41,837 bases of DNA, taken from the IMG/VR virus record IMGVR_UViG_3300035680_000025, positions 1-41,837 of that record; one strand, written 5' to 3'. The position numbers and the translations under genes were made by a program. This DNA comes from a virus. Positions 15,272-23,202 of the stretch are shown here, in pieces; position 1 is the stretch's first letter, and every line of letters starts with the position of its first letter. A model generated the notes under the pieces. That model saw only the letters and a list, made by a program, of their open reading frames with translations. It searched no databases and was not told the DNA's origin.

Positions 15272-16417
15272 ATGAGTAAATTAAAAACAATAATCGACAA
15301 ATCGTTGGAGAACGTGTTCTGGGTTTCCCATCAGGGGAAATTCCTTGGCTCTTCCGATTACCCCCAAGAATTTGAGCAGAAATATGGGAATATCTCCTAT
15401 GTGTCTTTGGCAATAGATGACTATCTTTTTGACAAGCAGCAGCTTGAGAGAATCCATGATTTCCTGAGAAAATGGAAATTCGATGTCACACAACAATACA
15501 AGATCAACGAATACAACACGGGGTATTATTACTGCGACGATCTGACGCTTATGGTTCGGGCTACATTTGGTATGCCGGAAGATAAGGTTGAGAAAGAGGA
15601 TGATGAGGGGGAGGTTTTCTCGCCAAATAGTGGAGGGATCACTATTAGCTTTTCACCTCTGATTAAGAATAGAAAAAATATTGAGGAATTTTTGAAAGAA
15701 TTTGTGGATGGGGAATTTCTGTTTCTCCCCACTTCTGAAAAGAACTTTTATATGATTGCTCAGACTCAGCATGGATTAACTAAGCAGAAAACGAGTTTTG
15801 CTGATATTGAAATTAAGGATGATAGATATGATCTATATTATGGAGAAGCGTTTCCAAAAGATAAAATTATGAGCTTTGTTAAGGATAAACATCCAGAAAG
15901 TTTGCTACTTTTTCATGGGGTGCCGGGGTCTGGAAAATCTAACCTGATTAAAAATCTCATCACCGAATGTGAAGATGATGTGATCTATATTCCACCCTCC
16001 ATGGTATCGGTGATCTCCCAACCATCTTTCATATCATTCATGTTAGATAATCGCGGATGCATATTATTAATCGAAGATGCGGAAGAAATATTATCAGTTG
16101 ATAGGAATTCGGGAACACAAAATATTTTGGGTATGACCGATGGTTTCCTCCGCGACTGTATGGGTATGCGTATCATTTGCACATTCAATTGCGATTTGAA
16201 AAAAGTTGATCCAGCCTTATTGCGTAAGGGTAGGCTCTACCTAGAATACCGTTTCGGAGAGCTTTCCATTAAAGATGGTCAGAGATTAGCTGATCATTGT
16301 AATCTTGATATTACAATTGACAAGGAAATGACACTGGCTGATATTTTCAATTATCATAAAGAAAACACTTCTACGAAGTCGTTTGAGGATCGTCCAATGG
16401 GGTTTGGGAATTTTTAA
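15272..16417 (+). CDS. AAA family ATPase
   Basis: The 381-residue protein has an uncharacterised N-terminal half (1-200) and a C-terminal AAA domain. The domain shows Walker A FHGVPGSGKSN (214-224), Walker B GCILLIEDAEEIL, a sensor-1 region RIICTFNCDLKKVDPALLRK and the arginine-finger-like GRLYLEYRF. The LRKGR-x-E-YRF ending resembles BCS1/proteasomal-type AAA ATPases found in T4-like phages, of unknown target. It is next to the DinG-like helicase and ends in a region shared with the antisense GIY-YIG gene. The last 16 codons overlap that gene's 3' end. A remodelling or chaperone role is likely; the substrate is unknown. Confidence 0.78.
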   Translation: MSKLKTIIDKSLENVFWVSHQGKFLGSSDYPQEFEQKYGNISYVSLAIDDYLFDKQQLERIHDFLRKWKFDVTQQYKINEYNTGYYYCDDLTLMVRATFGMPEDKVEKEDDEGEVFSPNSGGITISFSPLIKNRKNIEEFLKEFVDGEFLFLPTSEKNFYMIAQTQHGLTKQKTSFADIEIKDDRYDLYYGEAFPKDKIMSFVKDKHPESLLLFHGVPGSGKSNLIKNLITECEDDVIYIPPSMVSVISQPSFISFMLDNRGCILLIEDAEEILSVDRNSGTQNILGMTDGFLRDCMGMRIICTFNCDLKKVDPALLRKGRLYLEYRFGELSIKDGQRLADHCNLDITIDKEMTLADIFNYHKENTSTKSFEDRPMGFGNF

Positions 16418-17144
16418 TTTTGTTTCCGCCTATGGCATTTTTATTTCCCATCAAACTTTGAGAAATTCTTTTTCTTCGTTCTTCTGGAACTGGGTTACCA
16501 TAGCTTGGATTATTTTCACCGCTCAATTTTAGAGATAATTTTAATCTTTCGTTGGGGTCTTCGTATCGTTTTCTCATTATTTCAGCAGTTTTTCTTTTTC
16601 CTTCTTCGGAATTAGCTCGGATTTTTTGTGATCTTCTCATATTTTCAATAGCTTCTGGAGAAGCTTTAACCCCCAATCTAGACTTTCTAATATTTTCCCT
16701 ATGCTCTTCTGTGAATGGTTTCTTTTTCTTACCCTTCTTAGATAAGCTCATATTTATTCTAGCTTCAGGTGATGCTTTCTTTCCTAATTTAGCTAGTGAC
16801 ATTTTTTTTCTACTTTCTTCACTATATTTTCTTCCAGTATTATCTAAACCTCTAGTGCAAACATTATACCCAAGTGGAACCAAACAATTATATTTTATTA
16901 TTAATTGTTCTTCTAAGTCATGTAAAAATGTTTTATTGACATCTGGTAGGTAGTATATTTCTACGTGGAAATTATTAATACCATGTTTTTTAAAAGCTTT
17001 TGAAATAACTTGGTGTTTATGGGATCGGTGTTCACTTATTCGTTTATGGATATTCATCGTTTCCCCAATATAATACTTCCCATTCACCTCATTGCGAATG
17101 ATATACACCCCCGGTTTGTTCTCAAATTTATCAGTTAGTCTCAT
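16371..17144 (-). CDS. GIY-YIG homing endonuclease with NUMOD3 repeats
   Basis: The 257-residue protein starts with a canonical GIY-YIG domain: GVYIIRNEVNGKYYIGET (12-29), ISEHRSHKH, then AFKKHGINNFHVEIYY and LEEQLIIKYN with the catalytic-type Glu. It continues with several NUMOD3-type DNA-binding repeats (YSEESRKKMSLAKLGKKAS, FTEEHRENIRKSRLGVKAS, PEERRKRISQSLMGNKNA). Its ATG lies inside the 3' end of a 47-codon ribbon-helix-helix gene (14-base overlap). An AGAGG in that gene is correctly placed to act as a Shine-Dalgarno site, unusual in this window. The 3' end overlaps the AAA gene on the other strand by 47 bases. Confidence 0.85.
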   Translation of the reverse strand: MRLTDKFENKPGVYIIRNEVNGKYYIGETMNIHKRISEHRSHKHQVISKAFKKHGINNFHVEIYYLPDVNKTFLHDLEEQLIIKYNCLVPLGYNVCTRGLDNTGRKYSEESRKKMSLAKLGKKASPEARINMSLSKKGKKKKPFTEEHRENIRKSRLGVKASPEAIENMRRSQKIRANSEEGKRKTAEIMRKRYEDPNERLKLSLKLSGENNPSYGNPVPEERRKRISQSLMGNKNAIGGNKIKNSQTPLDDPQTTS

Positions 17145-17274
17145 TCAATTTATCCTCTAGTATTCTTTTGATATATTCGGTCATAGTCAGACCAGATTTC
17201 TTAGCAATTTTACGAATTTGTTCCTTCATCTCGGAAGTCACATACAGTTCTATTTTTTTCTTTATTGTTTCCAT
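17131..17274 (-). CDS. Ribbon-helix-helix DNA-binding protein, 47 aa
   Basis: This short gene encodes METIKKKIELYVTSEMKE followed by QIRKIAKKSGLTMTEYIKRI and LEDKLNETN. The basic beta-strand, helix, Gly turn with Leu-Thr-x-(T/S)-E-Y-I-K and second helix are the classic ribbon-helix-helix (Arc/CopG) repressor layout. It would bind DNA as a dimer. TAAGTA (17287-17282) lies seven bases before the ATG. It overlaps the start of the GIY-YIG gene and must be co-transcribed with it, so the likely job is control of that endonuclease or of the shared promoter. It could also be a leftover RHH targeting domain. The fold is convincing; the target is inferred. Confidence 0.75.
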   Translation of the reverse strand: METIKKKIELYVTSEMKEQIRKIAKKSGLTMTEYIKRILEDKLNETN

Positions 17275-17373
17275 ACTATATTACTTAGTAAATTTTAATG
17301 ATTTTTCCATGATTTTTTCATAAAAAAGTTGAGAGAAGGTTATTATATTAAGTATTATCAGACCGTGTAAAAA

Positions 17374-18453
17374 ATGAACGATTACAATTACTTCTTTGAA
17401 AATTCCCAACTCCTCAACATGTTCGTTGCAGCGTTTGACGATGCATTCGTATATCGTTATGATGCTCGCACCCGTGTAGCAAAGGAGAAGATTGAGGTTC
17501 GATACGTCAATGGACCGAAACACCGTGTTCTCCTCGATCTGAGCGATAGAGCCAAGACACTCACCCTACCCGTGGTGACGATTGAGCAAACCTCATTGGC
17601 GCGTGATCCGTCCCGTATCCATAATAAAGGCCAATTTATTTACAGAAAACAGTTGGATTCCACGAATCGGATGGCTAAAATTCCCCAACCAATTCCCGTA
17701 AATCTTACTCTGGATGTGAACATCATCTGCTATTTCAAGGAGGATTTGGATCAGATCATTCAGAATTTCGTGGTGAATTGCAATCCATATATCATGGTTT
17801 CTTGGAAAATTCCTGAAAAATTCAACATGCCGTTCATTGATGAGATTCGTTCGGAAATTCAGTGGTCGGGAGATATTTCCTATGAAAATCCCAAGGACTT
17901 GTCTCCCGATGTGAAATGGAGAATTTCTGCTTCCACTTCTTTCACGGTCAAGGGATGGTTGTTCAAGGATTACAATCAGACCCAAGCACCAATCTATGTA
18001 ATCAATGCTGACTTTCATGCGCTTCCGTTTAGCAGCCGCTTCTGTGATTACAATCTCTTTGATGCGATCAGTGCTGAAGGAGTGGTGACGGATAGCGTAT
18101 CAATCAGTGCATATCCAGAATTCACCAATTATTTCATCAACGGTATTCACCAAGGGGATTCTCTGGTTGTCACGGAATTGAATGACAGGAACTTCCAATT
18201 CTATGGTAAGCGATTTGGATATAATAACACTTGGTATCTATCAGGTGCTTATAATATTCCCGAATTGGTATATACGGAGATTGACACTGCCAAGTTCCCC
18301 ACCATTTCCGCATACCAGTTACCAGAGAATGTGATTACCACAGTGAATGATAATATTGTCACGGTGTCGCTAAGTTCCAATTATTTTAGTAATTTGTCAG
18401 GAAATATGGTTTTTGTGACAGCTAATGATGCGGGATGGGTTGCATCCTATTAA
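17374..18453 (+). CDS. gp15: Tail sheath stabiliser / tail completion protein, gp15-like
   Basis: The 359-residue protein follows the T4 gp15 pattern, though longer (T4 about 270). It has an aromatic start (MNDYNYFFENSQLLNMFVAA), LPVVTIEQTSLARDPSR, then PQPIPVNLTLDVNIICYFKE, DLDQIIQNFVVNCNPYIMVS, a strand near IDEIRSEIQWSGDISYE and KWRISASTSFTVKGWLF. The last ~140 residues are extra beta-rich sequence not present in T4. gp15 caps the tail at the head end and joins it to the neck. TAAGTA (17349-17354) lies 19 bases before the ATG, so a short leader of about 14 nt without Shine-Dalgarno is likely, an exception to the usual spacing. It begins the neck/portal block. Confidence 0.7.
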   Translation: MNDYNYFFENSQLLNMFVAAFDDAFVYRYDARTRVAKEKIEVRYVNGPKHRVLLDLSDRAKTLTLPVVTIEQTSLARDPSRIHNKGQFIYRKQLDSTNRMAKIPQPIPVNLTLDVNIICYFKEDLDQIIQNFVVNCNPYIMVSWKIPEKFNMPFIDEIRSEIQWSGDISYENPKDLSPDVKWRISASTSFTVKGWLFKDYNQTQAPIYVINADFHALPFSSRFCDYNLFDAISAEGVVTDSVSISAYPEFTNYFINGIHQGDSLVVTELNDRNFQFYGKRFGYNNTWYLSGAYNIPELVYTEIDTAKFPTISAYQLPENVITTVNDNIVTVSLSSNYFSNLSGNMVFVTANDAGWVASY

Positions 18454-18479
18454 AAAAAACAATTCAACTAAATAATATC

Positions 18480-18788
18480 ATGACTACGAAAGATCAATTT
18501 GCAATTTCAAATCTTATAACAGAGATGTATTCAGAACAATCAGGTATTGTTAAATTGGAGCAAGATGAATTTGGAAATCTTTCGACCAGAACACCAGACG
18601 GTGAATTGGAAATGTTAATGGGATATTCTAGCGGTGGAGAACCAGTAACTTTCAAATTTCCAATGAGTGAGTATCAACAACAATATTTTTCCAATGCTTT
18701 GTATGATGCAATTGAGACTGGTATGTTACCATCGTCCACGACAGCAGTTCAATTACCAGATGGTTCCACTTTTGAAATACCTAAATAG
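18480..18788 (+). CDS. Hypothetical protein, 102 aa, between gp15 and portal
   Basis: This small acidic protein is not recognised. It has a helical first third (MTTKDQFAISNLITEMYSEQ) and a middle with Gly-Asp turns (DEFGNLSTRTPDGELEMLMG). The second half, with a YQQQYFSNALYDAIETG helix, ends in a beta hairpin. The ATG at 18480 is chosen over an in-frame start 45 bases upstream because TAAATA (18469-18474) is five bases before it. Position between tail and portal genes suggests a late virion or assembly function, without further support. Confidence 0.62.
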   Translation: MTTKDQFAISNLITEMYSEQSGIVKLEQDEFGNLSTRTPDGELEMLMGYSSGGEPVTFKFPMSEYQQQYFSNALYDAIETGMLPSSTTAVQLPDGSTFEIPK

Positions 18789-18828
18789 ATTTCATTGAAT
18801 AATTGAAGATTCCGCTTAAATAATAAGT

Positions 18829-20652
18829 ATGGCGGGTATCGGCAGTTCAACAACACCATCTTCAAACAAACAATACCAAGGAACGGATGGTAAAGGTTCC
18901 ACATTTGATAGGAACATGCAATCCTATTTGAAGAATCGCGGGAATTTCATTGAGAAGACTCCTGACGAAGCGAAGAATACAAAATATAAATATTTCCAAA
19001 AGATTGGTTTACGCAGACCGGAAGCGATTGCTAGAAATTCCGTAGCTCTCAATAACGACTGGAACAACACTGCATTTTCCGCAATTTACCAAGACAAGTC
19101 CTTTACGGATTTGATGTATTCCCAAGCTTCGGAGGAAAAACCGGGGCGTTTGCGGGACTACCGCATGATTGCCGCTTACTCTGAAGTGGCGGATGCCATG
19201 GATGAGATTTGCGATGAGACGATCAATGTGGATGAGAACGGAGAGATTGTAACTCTAGAAATCCGTAATACTGATCTGGAATCGGAAAAGAAAGAGGAGA
19301 TTGAGAAGGAATTCTCCCGTTTCGTTGCCATGATGGAACTGGAAGACAATGGTTGGAATTATTTCCGCCAATTTCTTATTGAAGGCGAACTGTTCTTTGA
19401 ATTGATTCTAAAAGATGATTATATCAAACAAGGGGTAGTTGCCATCAAAAACCTCCCTGCTGAACAATTTGATCCTGTATATGACAACATTCAGACGATG
19501 TTGGTGAAAGCGTTCATTTACAAGAAGCCAATCTTCTCTTCGGTGGATAATAAAAAGGTAGAACGCTATGAATACATTCCCTTTGAACAAAACCAAGTCC
19601 TCTATGTGAACAGTGGGCAATATAATGAAACCAAGGATTTTATCATTCCTTTCATTGAGAATTGCCGTAGAGCTTACAGACAGCTTTCCATGATTGAGGA
19701 TTCCGTGGTGATCCACAGAATGGTTCATGCGCCCCTCCGCTTCCTCTTCAACGTGGATGTGGGAAGATTGCCCGTCCCCGCAGCAGAAGCCTACCTACGC
19801 AAGCTACAGAGCCAATACTGGTCAACCAAGACGTTTGACATGGATCAGGGAGATATTGTCAAGAAATACGCACCTCAATCCACGCTTGATTCATTCTGGT
19901 TTGCCAAGAGACAAGGACAAGAGGCAACTACAGTTGAAACATTTGGGGGTCAAATGTCGGATGGTAATATGGAACCTCTTGATTGGTTCATCAAGAAATT
20001 ATATCGTTCTCTCAAGACTCCAACTTCTCGTTTGAATAATGAAACGGGTTATAATGATGGAACGGAGATGCTTCGGGAAGAACTGAAGTTTGCCAAGATG
20101 ATCATTCGTCAACAACAACGCTTTGCCCAAGGTATCAAGAGAGCGTTTATCACACACCTCAAGTTCAAGGACATGTTCGATGATTGGGATTTGTTCGATG
20201 ACAATATCCGCGTGGAATTCAATGTTCCCACCAATTTCTATGATATGCGGGAGAGCCAGAAGCTCAATCTTAAGATTGAGACTTTCAATAACATTACGGG
20301 TAATGAAATGGTATCCACGATTTATGCCATGAAGAAATATCTGGATTGGAGAGATTCCGATATCCTTGCCAACCTACATTTCAAGAAGGTGGAAGCGGAA
20401 CACATGTTTGAAATCGAACAAATAAAAACACTCGGACCCAACTACAAAGAGTTATTAGCTCAACAAGCTGGAGGCGAAGCTGGTGGTGATATGGGAGCCA
20501 TGGGAGGATCAAGTGGAGGTGGTGGGATGCCTCCAGATTTTGGAGGCTCTGGCGCAGCTATAACTGATTCAGAAGCTCCAAATGTCGAAGCTCCACTCGA
20601 TCAAGCAGAAACGCCGGAAGCTCCGTCCAATGAACCAGAGATGGGTGTCTAA
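18829..20652 (+). CDS. gp20: Portal protein gp20
   Basis: The 607-residue protein matches the T4 gp20 portal family: RLRDYRMIAAYSEVADAMDE, ICDETINVDENGEIVTLEIR, NYFRQFLIEGELFFELI, VHAPLRFLFNVDVGRLP, QSQYWSTKTFDMDQGDIVKK, GGQMSDGNMEPLDWFIKKLY and SRLNNETGYNDGTEMLREEL. The dodecameric portal is the DNA entry/exit vertex and docks the terminase and neck. TAAATA (18817-18822) is six bases before the ATG. The C-terminal ~70 residues are low-complexity: Gly-rich, then SEAPNVEAPLDQAETPEAP. The last 31 codons lie on the opposite strand of an HNH endonuclease gene, so this tail may have been shaped by the insertion. Confidence 0.95.
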   Translation: MAGIGSSTTPSSNKQYQGTDGKGSTFDRNMQSYLKNRGNFIEKTPDEAKNTKYKYFQKIGLRRPEAIARNSVALNNDWNNTAFSAIYQDKSFTDLMYSQASEEKPGRLRDYRMIAAYSEVADAMDEICDETINVDENGEIVTLEIRNTDLESEKKEEIEKEFSRFVAMMELEDNGWNYFRQFLIEGELFFELILKDDYIKQGVVAIKNLPAEQFDPVYDNIQTMLVKAFIYKKPIFSSVDNKKVERYEYIPFEQNQVLYVNSGQYNETKDFIIPFIENCRRAYRQLSMIEDSVVIHRMVHAPLRFLFNVDVGRLPVPAAEAYLRKLQSQYWSTKTFDMDQGDIVKKYAPQSTLDSFWFAKRQGQEATTVETFGGQMSDGNMEPLDWFIKKLYRSLKTPTSRLNNETGYNDGTEMLREELKFAKMIIRQQQRFAQGIKRAFITHLKFKDMFDDWDLFDDNIRVEFNVPTNFYDMRESQKLNLKIETFNNITGNEMVSTIYAMKKYLDWRDSDILANLHFKKVEAEHMFEIEQIKTLGPNYKELLAQQAGGEAGGDMGAMGGSSGGGGMPPDFGGSGAAITDSEAPNVEAPLDQAETPEAPSNEPEMGV

Positions 20653-21691
20653 ATTTTAAATTAGCTCTCTTACTGTCGTTAAGAGACTCTGGTATTGTTT
20701 GGAGATTTCCATGGTGATGATAACCTCCTTTGGTTAGAGGTAAGATATGATCAACATTATATTTGATACCTAGACAATCTTCCAGCCTGATTCGCATATC
20801 AACATATGTTTTTTCAATGTTTTGATCGTGATTAGGATGTGTTGCGTTCTTTTTTAACGCTCGTCTTTTACTATTTCTCAATAATACCTTATCCCAATTA
20901 TTTTTATCCCAATTATTCTTTTTAATATTTAATTGTTCTTTATTATTTTTATAATATTCAGAAAATTTTTTGTTGTGGCAAGCTTCACAATAAGACGATC
21001 TATTTTTAAATTTTTTATGTAATATACAAAAGCTATCAATTGGGGAAATTTGATCGCATGAGTAACATTTTTTATTACCACTCATTTCTAATTTTACATT
21101 TTCTATTTGTAATGCCTTGTCCCATAAAAATTCTGGAGTGTCCCCCCAATATTTTAATATGGGATTATCGTGCTTAATTAATTTATTGGCTATTCCCTCG
21201 AATGATTTTGGTATAACTTGAATATTTTGGTGATGATGATAACCTCCTTTATTCATTGGGATTATTTTATGTAATATAAATTTAACACCTAAACATTTTT
21301 GCAATCTAATTTTCATTTCTATTAAAACAGCTTCTATCTTCGGATCATGTTGTTCGTGATAAGCATCGTTTTTAATTGCATTCGTCTTATAAGAACCCAA
21401 TTGTCTAATCACCGGATTCTTCAATTTATAATTTTTAGAACGGAGTAATTCCTTTTCCAAATTCTTTTCTCTATATATTTTACCTCTCTCTATACAAAGC
21501 TCACGGTTTTCTTCTCTGTATTTTACCATATAAGCATCATGACGATCTTTATTTTTCAATCTCCATTCACGTTTTCGTTCTTTCCCACATTCAATACATT
21601 CATATTGCAAACCATCAGGACTTTTGGAAGATTTTGTAAATAAATTTAATGATAACTCACTTTTACATCTAGTGCATTCCTTCGTATTCAT
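20558..21691 (-). CDS. HNH homing endonuclease with two tandem zinc-finger/HNH modules
   Basis: The 377-residue protein contains two copies of the same module. Each starts with a C-x2-C ... C-x2-C zinc finger (ECTRCKSELS...YECIECGKER; KCYSCDQISP...YCEACHNKKF) and a Lys/Arg/Asn-rich helix. Each ends with an HNH-like block: FILHKIIPMNKGGYHHHQNI in copy 1, YNVDHILPLTKGGYHHHGNL in copy 2. Copy 2 keeps the VDHI-(x)n-GG-HHH-N pattern; copy 1 has LHKI and lacks the Asp-His pair, so it is probably inactive and kept for DNA binding. TAAATA (21702-21697) lies five bases before the ATG. The 3' end overlaps the portal gene by 95 bases. Confidence 0.8.
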   Translation of the reverse strand: MNTKECTRCKSELSLNLFTKSSKSPDGLQYECIECGKERKREWRLKNKDRHDAYMVKYREENRELCIERGKIYREKNLEKELLRSKNYKLKNPVIRQLGSYKTNAIKNDAYHEQHDPKIEAVLIEMKIRLQKCLGVKFILHKIIPMNKGGYHHHQNIQVIPKSFEGIANKLIKHDNPILKYWGDTPEFLWDKALQIENVKLEMSGNKKCYSCDQISPIDSFCILHKKFKNRSSYCEACHNKKFSEYYKNNKEQLNIKKNNWDKNNWDKVLLRNSKRRALKKNATHPNHDQNIEKTYVDMRIRLEDCLGIKYNVDHILPLTKGGYHHHGNLQTIPESLNDSKRANLKFRHPSLVHWTELPAFLLDRVELRHLELLNQL

Positions 21692-21764
21692 ATTAATATT
21701 TAACTAAACGGATCAAACTGGAAAGAAAAAATTGTGATAAATCACCATCAAATTAAATATTATC

Positions 21765-22184
21765 ATGACTTCCCACGACTTCAAAAATCTAGCACTATTA
21801 TATGAAAGTATGGAAAACCATACCATGTCTCTGAACGATATTTATGGTGATATTGAATATGATGTTCCTGAAAACGAGGCACTTTATAGTGCTGTTGACC
21901 CCGAAATAGGGGATATCCAAATTCCGATCAAAACACTATCACCAGATCAATTGTTGAAATTGACGACATATAAAGATGATACCACGGTATTTCAAGCATA
22001 TAAAGATTTTGCTGATAGGGATCAGAAGCAAATCGTAAATCATTACAAGAAAAATTTAAATGAATTACACGATAACCCAATCGTCATTAATAATAACACG
22101 GCTTTGGATGGGTATCATCGAATTATTGCAGCTATTTTGATGAAACAATCTTTGAAAGTATTGGATGTGTCGGATATACAGTAG
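21765..22184 (+). CDS. ParB/Srx-like nuclease-fold protein, 139 aa
   Basis: The C-terminal part has LHDNPIVINNNTALDGYHRI followed by IAAILMKQSLKVLDV. The V-x-D/N...LDGYHR-x-x-A pattern is that of ParB/sulfiredoxin-like domains, which bind or cleave nucleic acid or use ATP. The N-terminal half (to about 60) is acidic with a D-I-Q-I-P-I-K-T-L strand, as in the first ParB strand. A separate ParB helix-turn-helix is absent. TAAATA (21754-21759) lies five bases before the ATG. It sits alone between two antisense genes within the virion block. The fold assignment is likely; the role is unknown. Confidence 0.55.
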   Translation: MTSHDFKNLALLYESMENHTMSLNDIYGDIEYDVPENEALYSAVDPEIGDIQIPIKTLSPDQLLKLTTYKDDTTVFQAYKDFADRDQKQIVNHYKKNLNELHDNPIVINNNTALDGYHRIIAAILMKQSLKVLDVSDIQ

Positions 22185-22185
22185 T

Positions 22186-22860
22186 TTAATTTAAAGGAAT
22201 GCCATAAGTCTTGGCATATTCTTTCGATTTCTGGTCAAAAGGATAAATTGTCCCATGCCACAGGAAATCGTTTCCCGAATCGATTGCCCCCAAAGGACGG
22301 ACTTTCACAATCCACTCGCCCATATATTCGCCTTTGGAGTTTTTAAATTTTAATTTACCAGAAAACTGTGAAAATACATCGGTTGAATCCTCCCATCTAC
22401 GCATGTAATCATCAAGTTGATGTTCGTCTTCCACGAAATTTTTCCAATTTAATCTAAGCAATTCTTCTGATGATGTTGCACACAGATTACAATATGCTTC
22501 ATTCACCATAATATTAAGACCTTTGGAGGTAACTCTAAACGATGGTTTGGGATTGAGCCAAAACATAGCCTCTATTTCAGCTTTGATTATTTTCACAGAA
22601 TCCCGCATGGAACCCCCACCATTCGGGGATATTTCATATTCAACATTTTTTAAACGATCATCAATATTTGACACAGTTCCTTGAATATTTTTTAAAGATT
22701 CTGGTATGGAATTCCGAGATTTAATATATTCCTGACGTTCCTTATATTTTTCGACAATAAAAGTCCTGAGTTGTTTCCAAGTCAATATAATGGCACCAAT
22801 CGCCCCTAGAATAATTTTTATAAAATTGGCGTGTTGTTGAACAAAATCGTAAAAATCCAT
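22186..22860 (-). CDS. Membrane-anchored PAS domain protein
   Basis: The 224-residue protein has one N-terminal membrane helix (NFIKIILGAIGAIILTWKQL, about 12-31). A basic, coiled-coil-prone linker (about 32-95) is followed by a PAS-like domain: FWLNPKPSFRVTSKGLNIMV, NEAYCNLCATSSEELLRLNW, KNFVEDEHQLDDYMRRWEDS, FKNSKGEYMGEWIVKVRPLG and FLWHGTIYPFD. The order N-E-A-Y...G-x-x-W...V-x-x-(D/E) matches PAS folds, which sense ligands or redox state or mediate dimers. There is no kinase, cyclase or other output domain, so any signalling must go through partners. TAAATA (22871-22866) lies five bases before the ATG. It is antisense to its structural neighbours. Confidence 0.65.
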   Translation of the reverse strand: MDFYDFVQQHANFIKIILGAIGAIILTWKQLRTFIVEKYKERQEYIKSRNSIPESLKNIQGTVSNIDDRLKNVEYEISPNGGGSMRDSVKIIKAEIEAMFWLNPKPSFRVTSKGLNIMVNEAYCNLCATSSEELLRLNWKNFVEDEHQLDDYMRRWEDSTDVFSQFSGKLKFKNSKGEYMGEWIVKVRPLGAIDSGNDFLWHGTIYPFDQKSKEYAKTYGIPLN

Positions 22861-22877
22861 AATATTATTTATGAAAG

Positions 22878-23174
22878 TTAATCACAAAAGCTCACACAGT
22901 TGAACGCGGAATTATAATAATATTTTGTTCCATTGTTTTCTTCAGCATTCCAACCCGAATCAGTGGGTCTATCACAGTCATAGAAGTAGAATTGACTCCC
23001 ATTATTGGACGATGGGTGGATGTAAGTGGTGTCCTGCCCCCAGAGGATGAAATCGTTGGCAGATAGGTAATAATACGCGGAACCGTTGTTGGTATTAGCA
23101 TTCCAACCTGAAACGGTGGGGATGCCGCAGGATAATTCGTAATAAATGGAACCGTTGTTTGATTCAAAGGACAT
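22878..23174 (-). CDS. Small aromatic repeat protein, 98 aa
   Basis: The protein is made of four short repeats with the core NNG(S/T)-x-(Y/F)-(Y/F): ESNNGSIYYELS, NTNNGSAYYYLS, PSSNNGSQFYFYD and EENNGTKYYYNS. The linkers carry PT-x-SGWNA twice and have no Lys-rich segment. It contains six cysteines but no signal peptide, is rich in Tyr, Asn and Gly, and is probably all-beta. The ATG at 23174 is chosen because TAAGTA (23184-23179) lies five bases upstream; a longer frame begins inside the divergent gp13 gene. A late virion adhesin or decoration role is a guess from composition. I know no named family for it. Confidence 0.6.
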   Translation of the reverse strand: MSFESNNGSIYYELSCGIPTVSGWNANTNNGSAYYYLSANDFILWGQDTTYIHPSSNNGSQFYFYDCDRPTDSGWNAEENNGTKYYYNSAFNCVSFCD

Positions 23175-23202
23175 AATAATACTTAACAGATTAAATAAGA
23201 TT
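23175..23202. promoter_or_regulatory. Divergent pair of late-type elements in a 28-bp intergenic space
   Basis: TAAGTA on the minus strand (23184-23179) is five bases before the repeat-protein ATG. TAAATA on the plus strand (23192-23197) is five bases before the gp13 ATG. Only seven bases separate the hexamers, which leaves no room for two -35 boxes outside coding DNA. This fits T4-type late promoters, which need only the -10 element. Confidence 0.6.
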
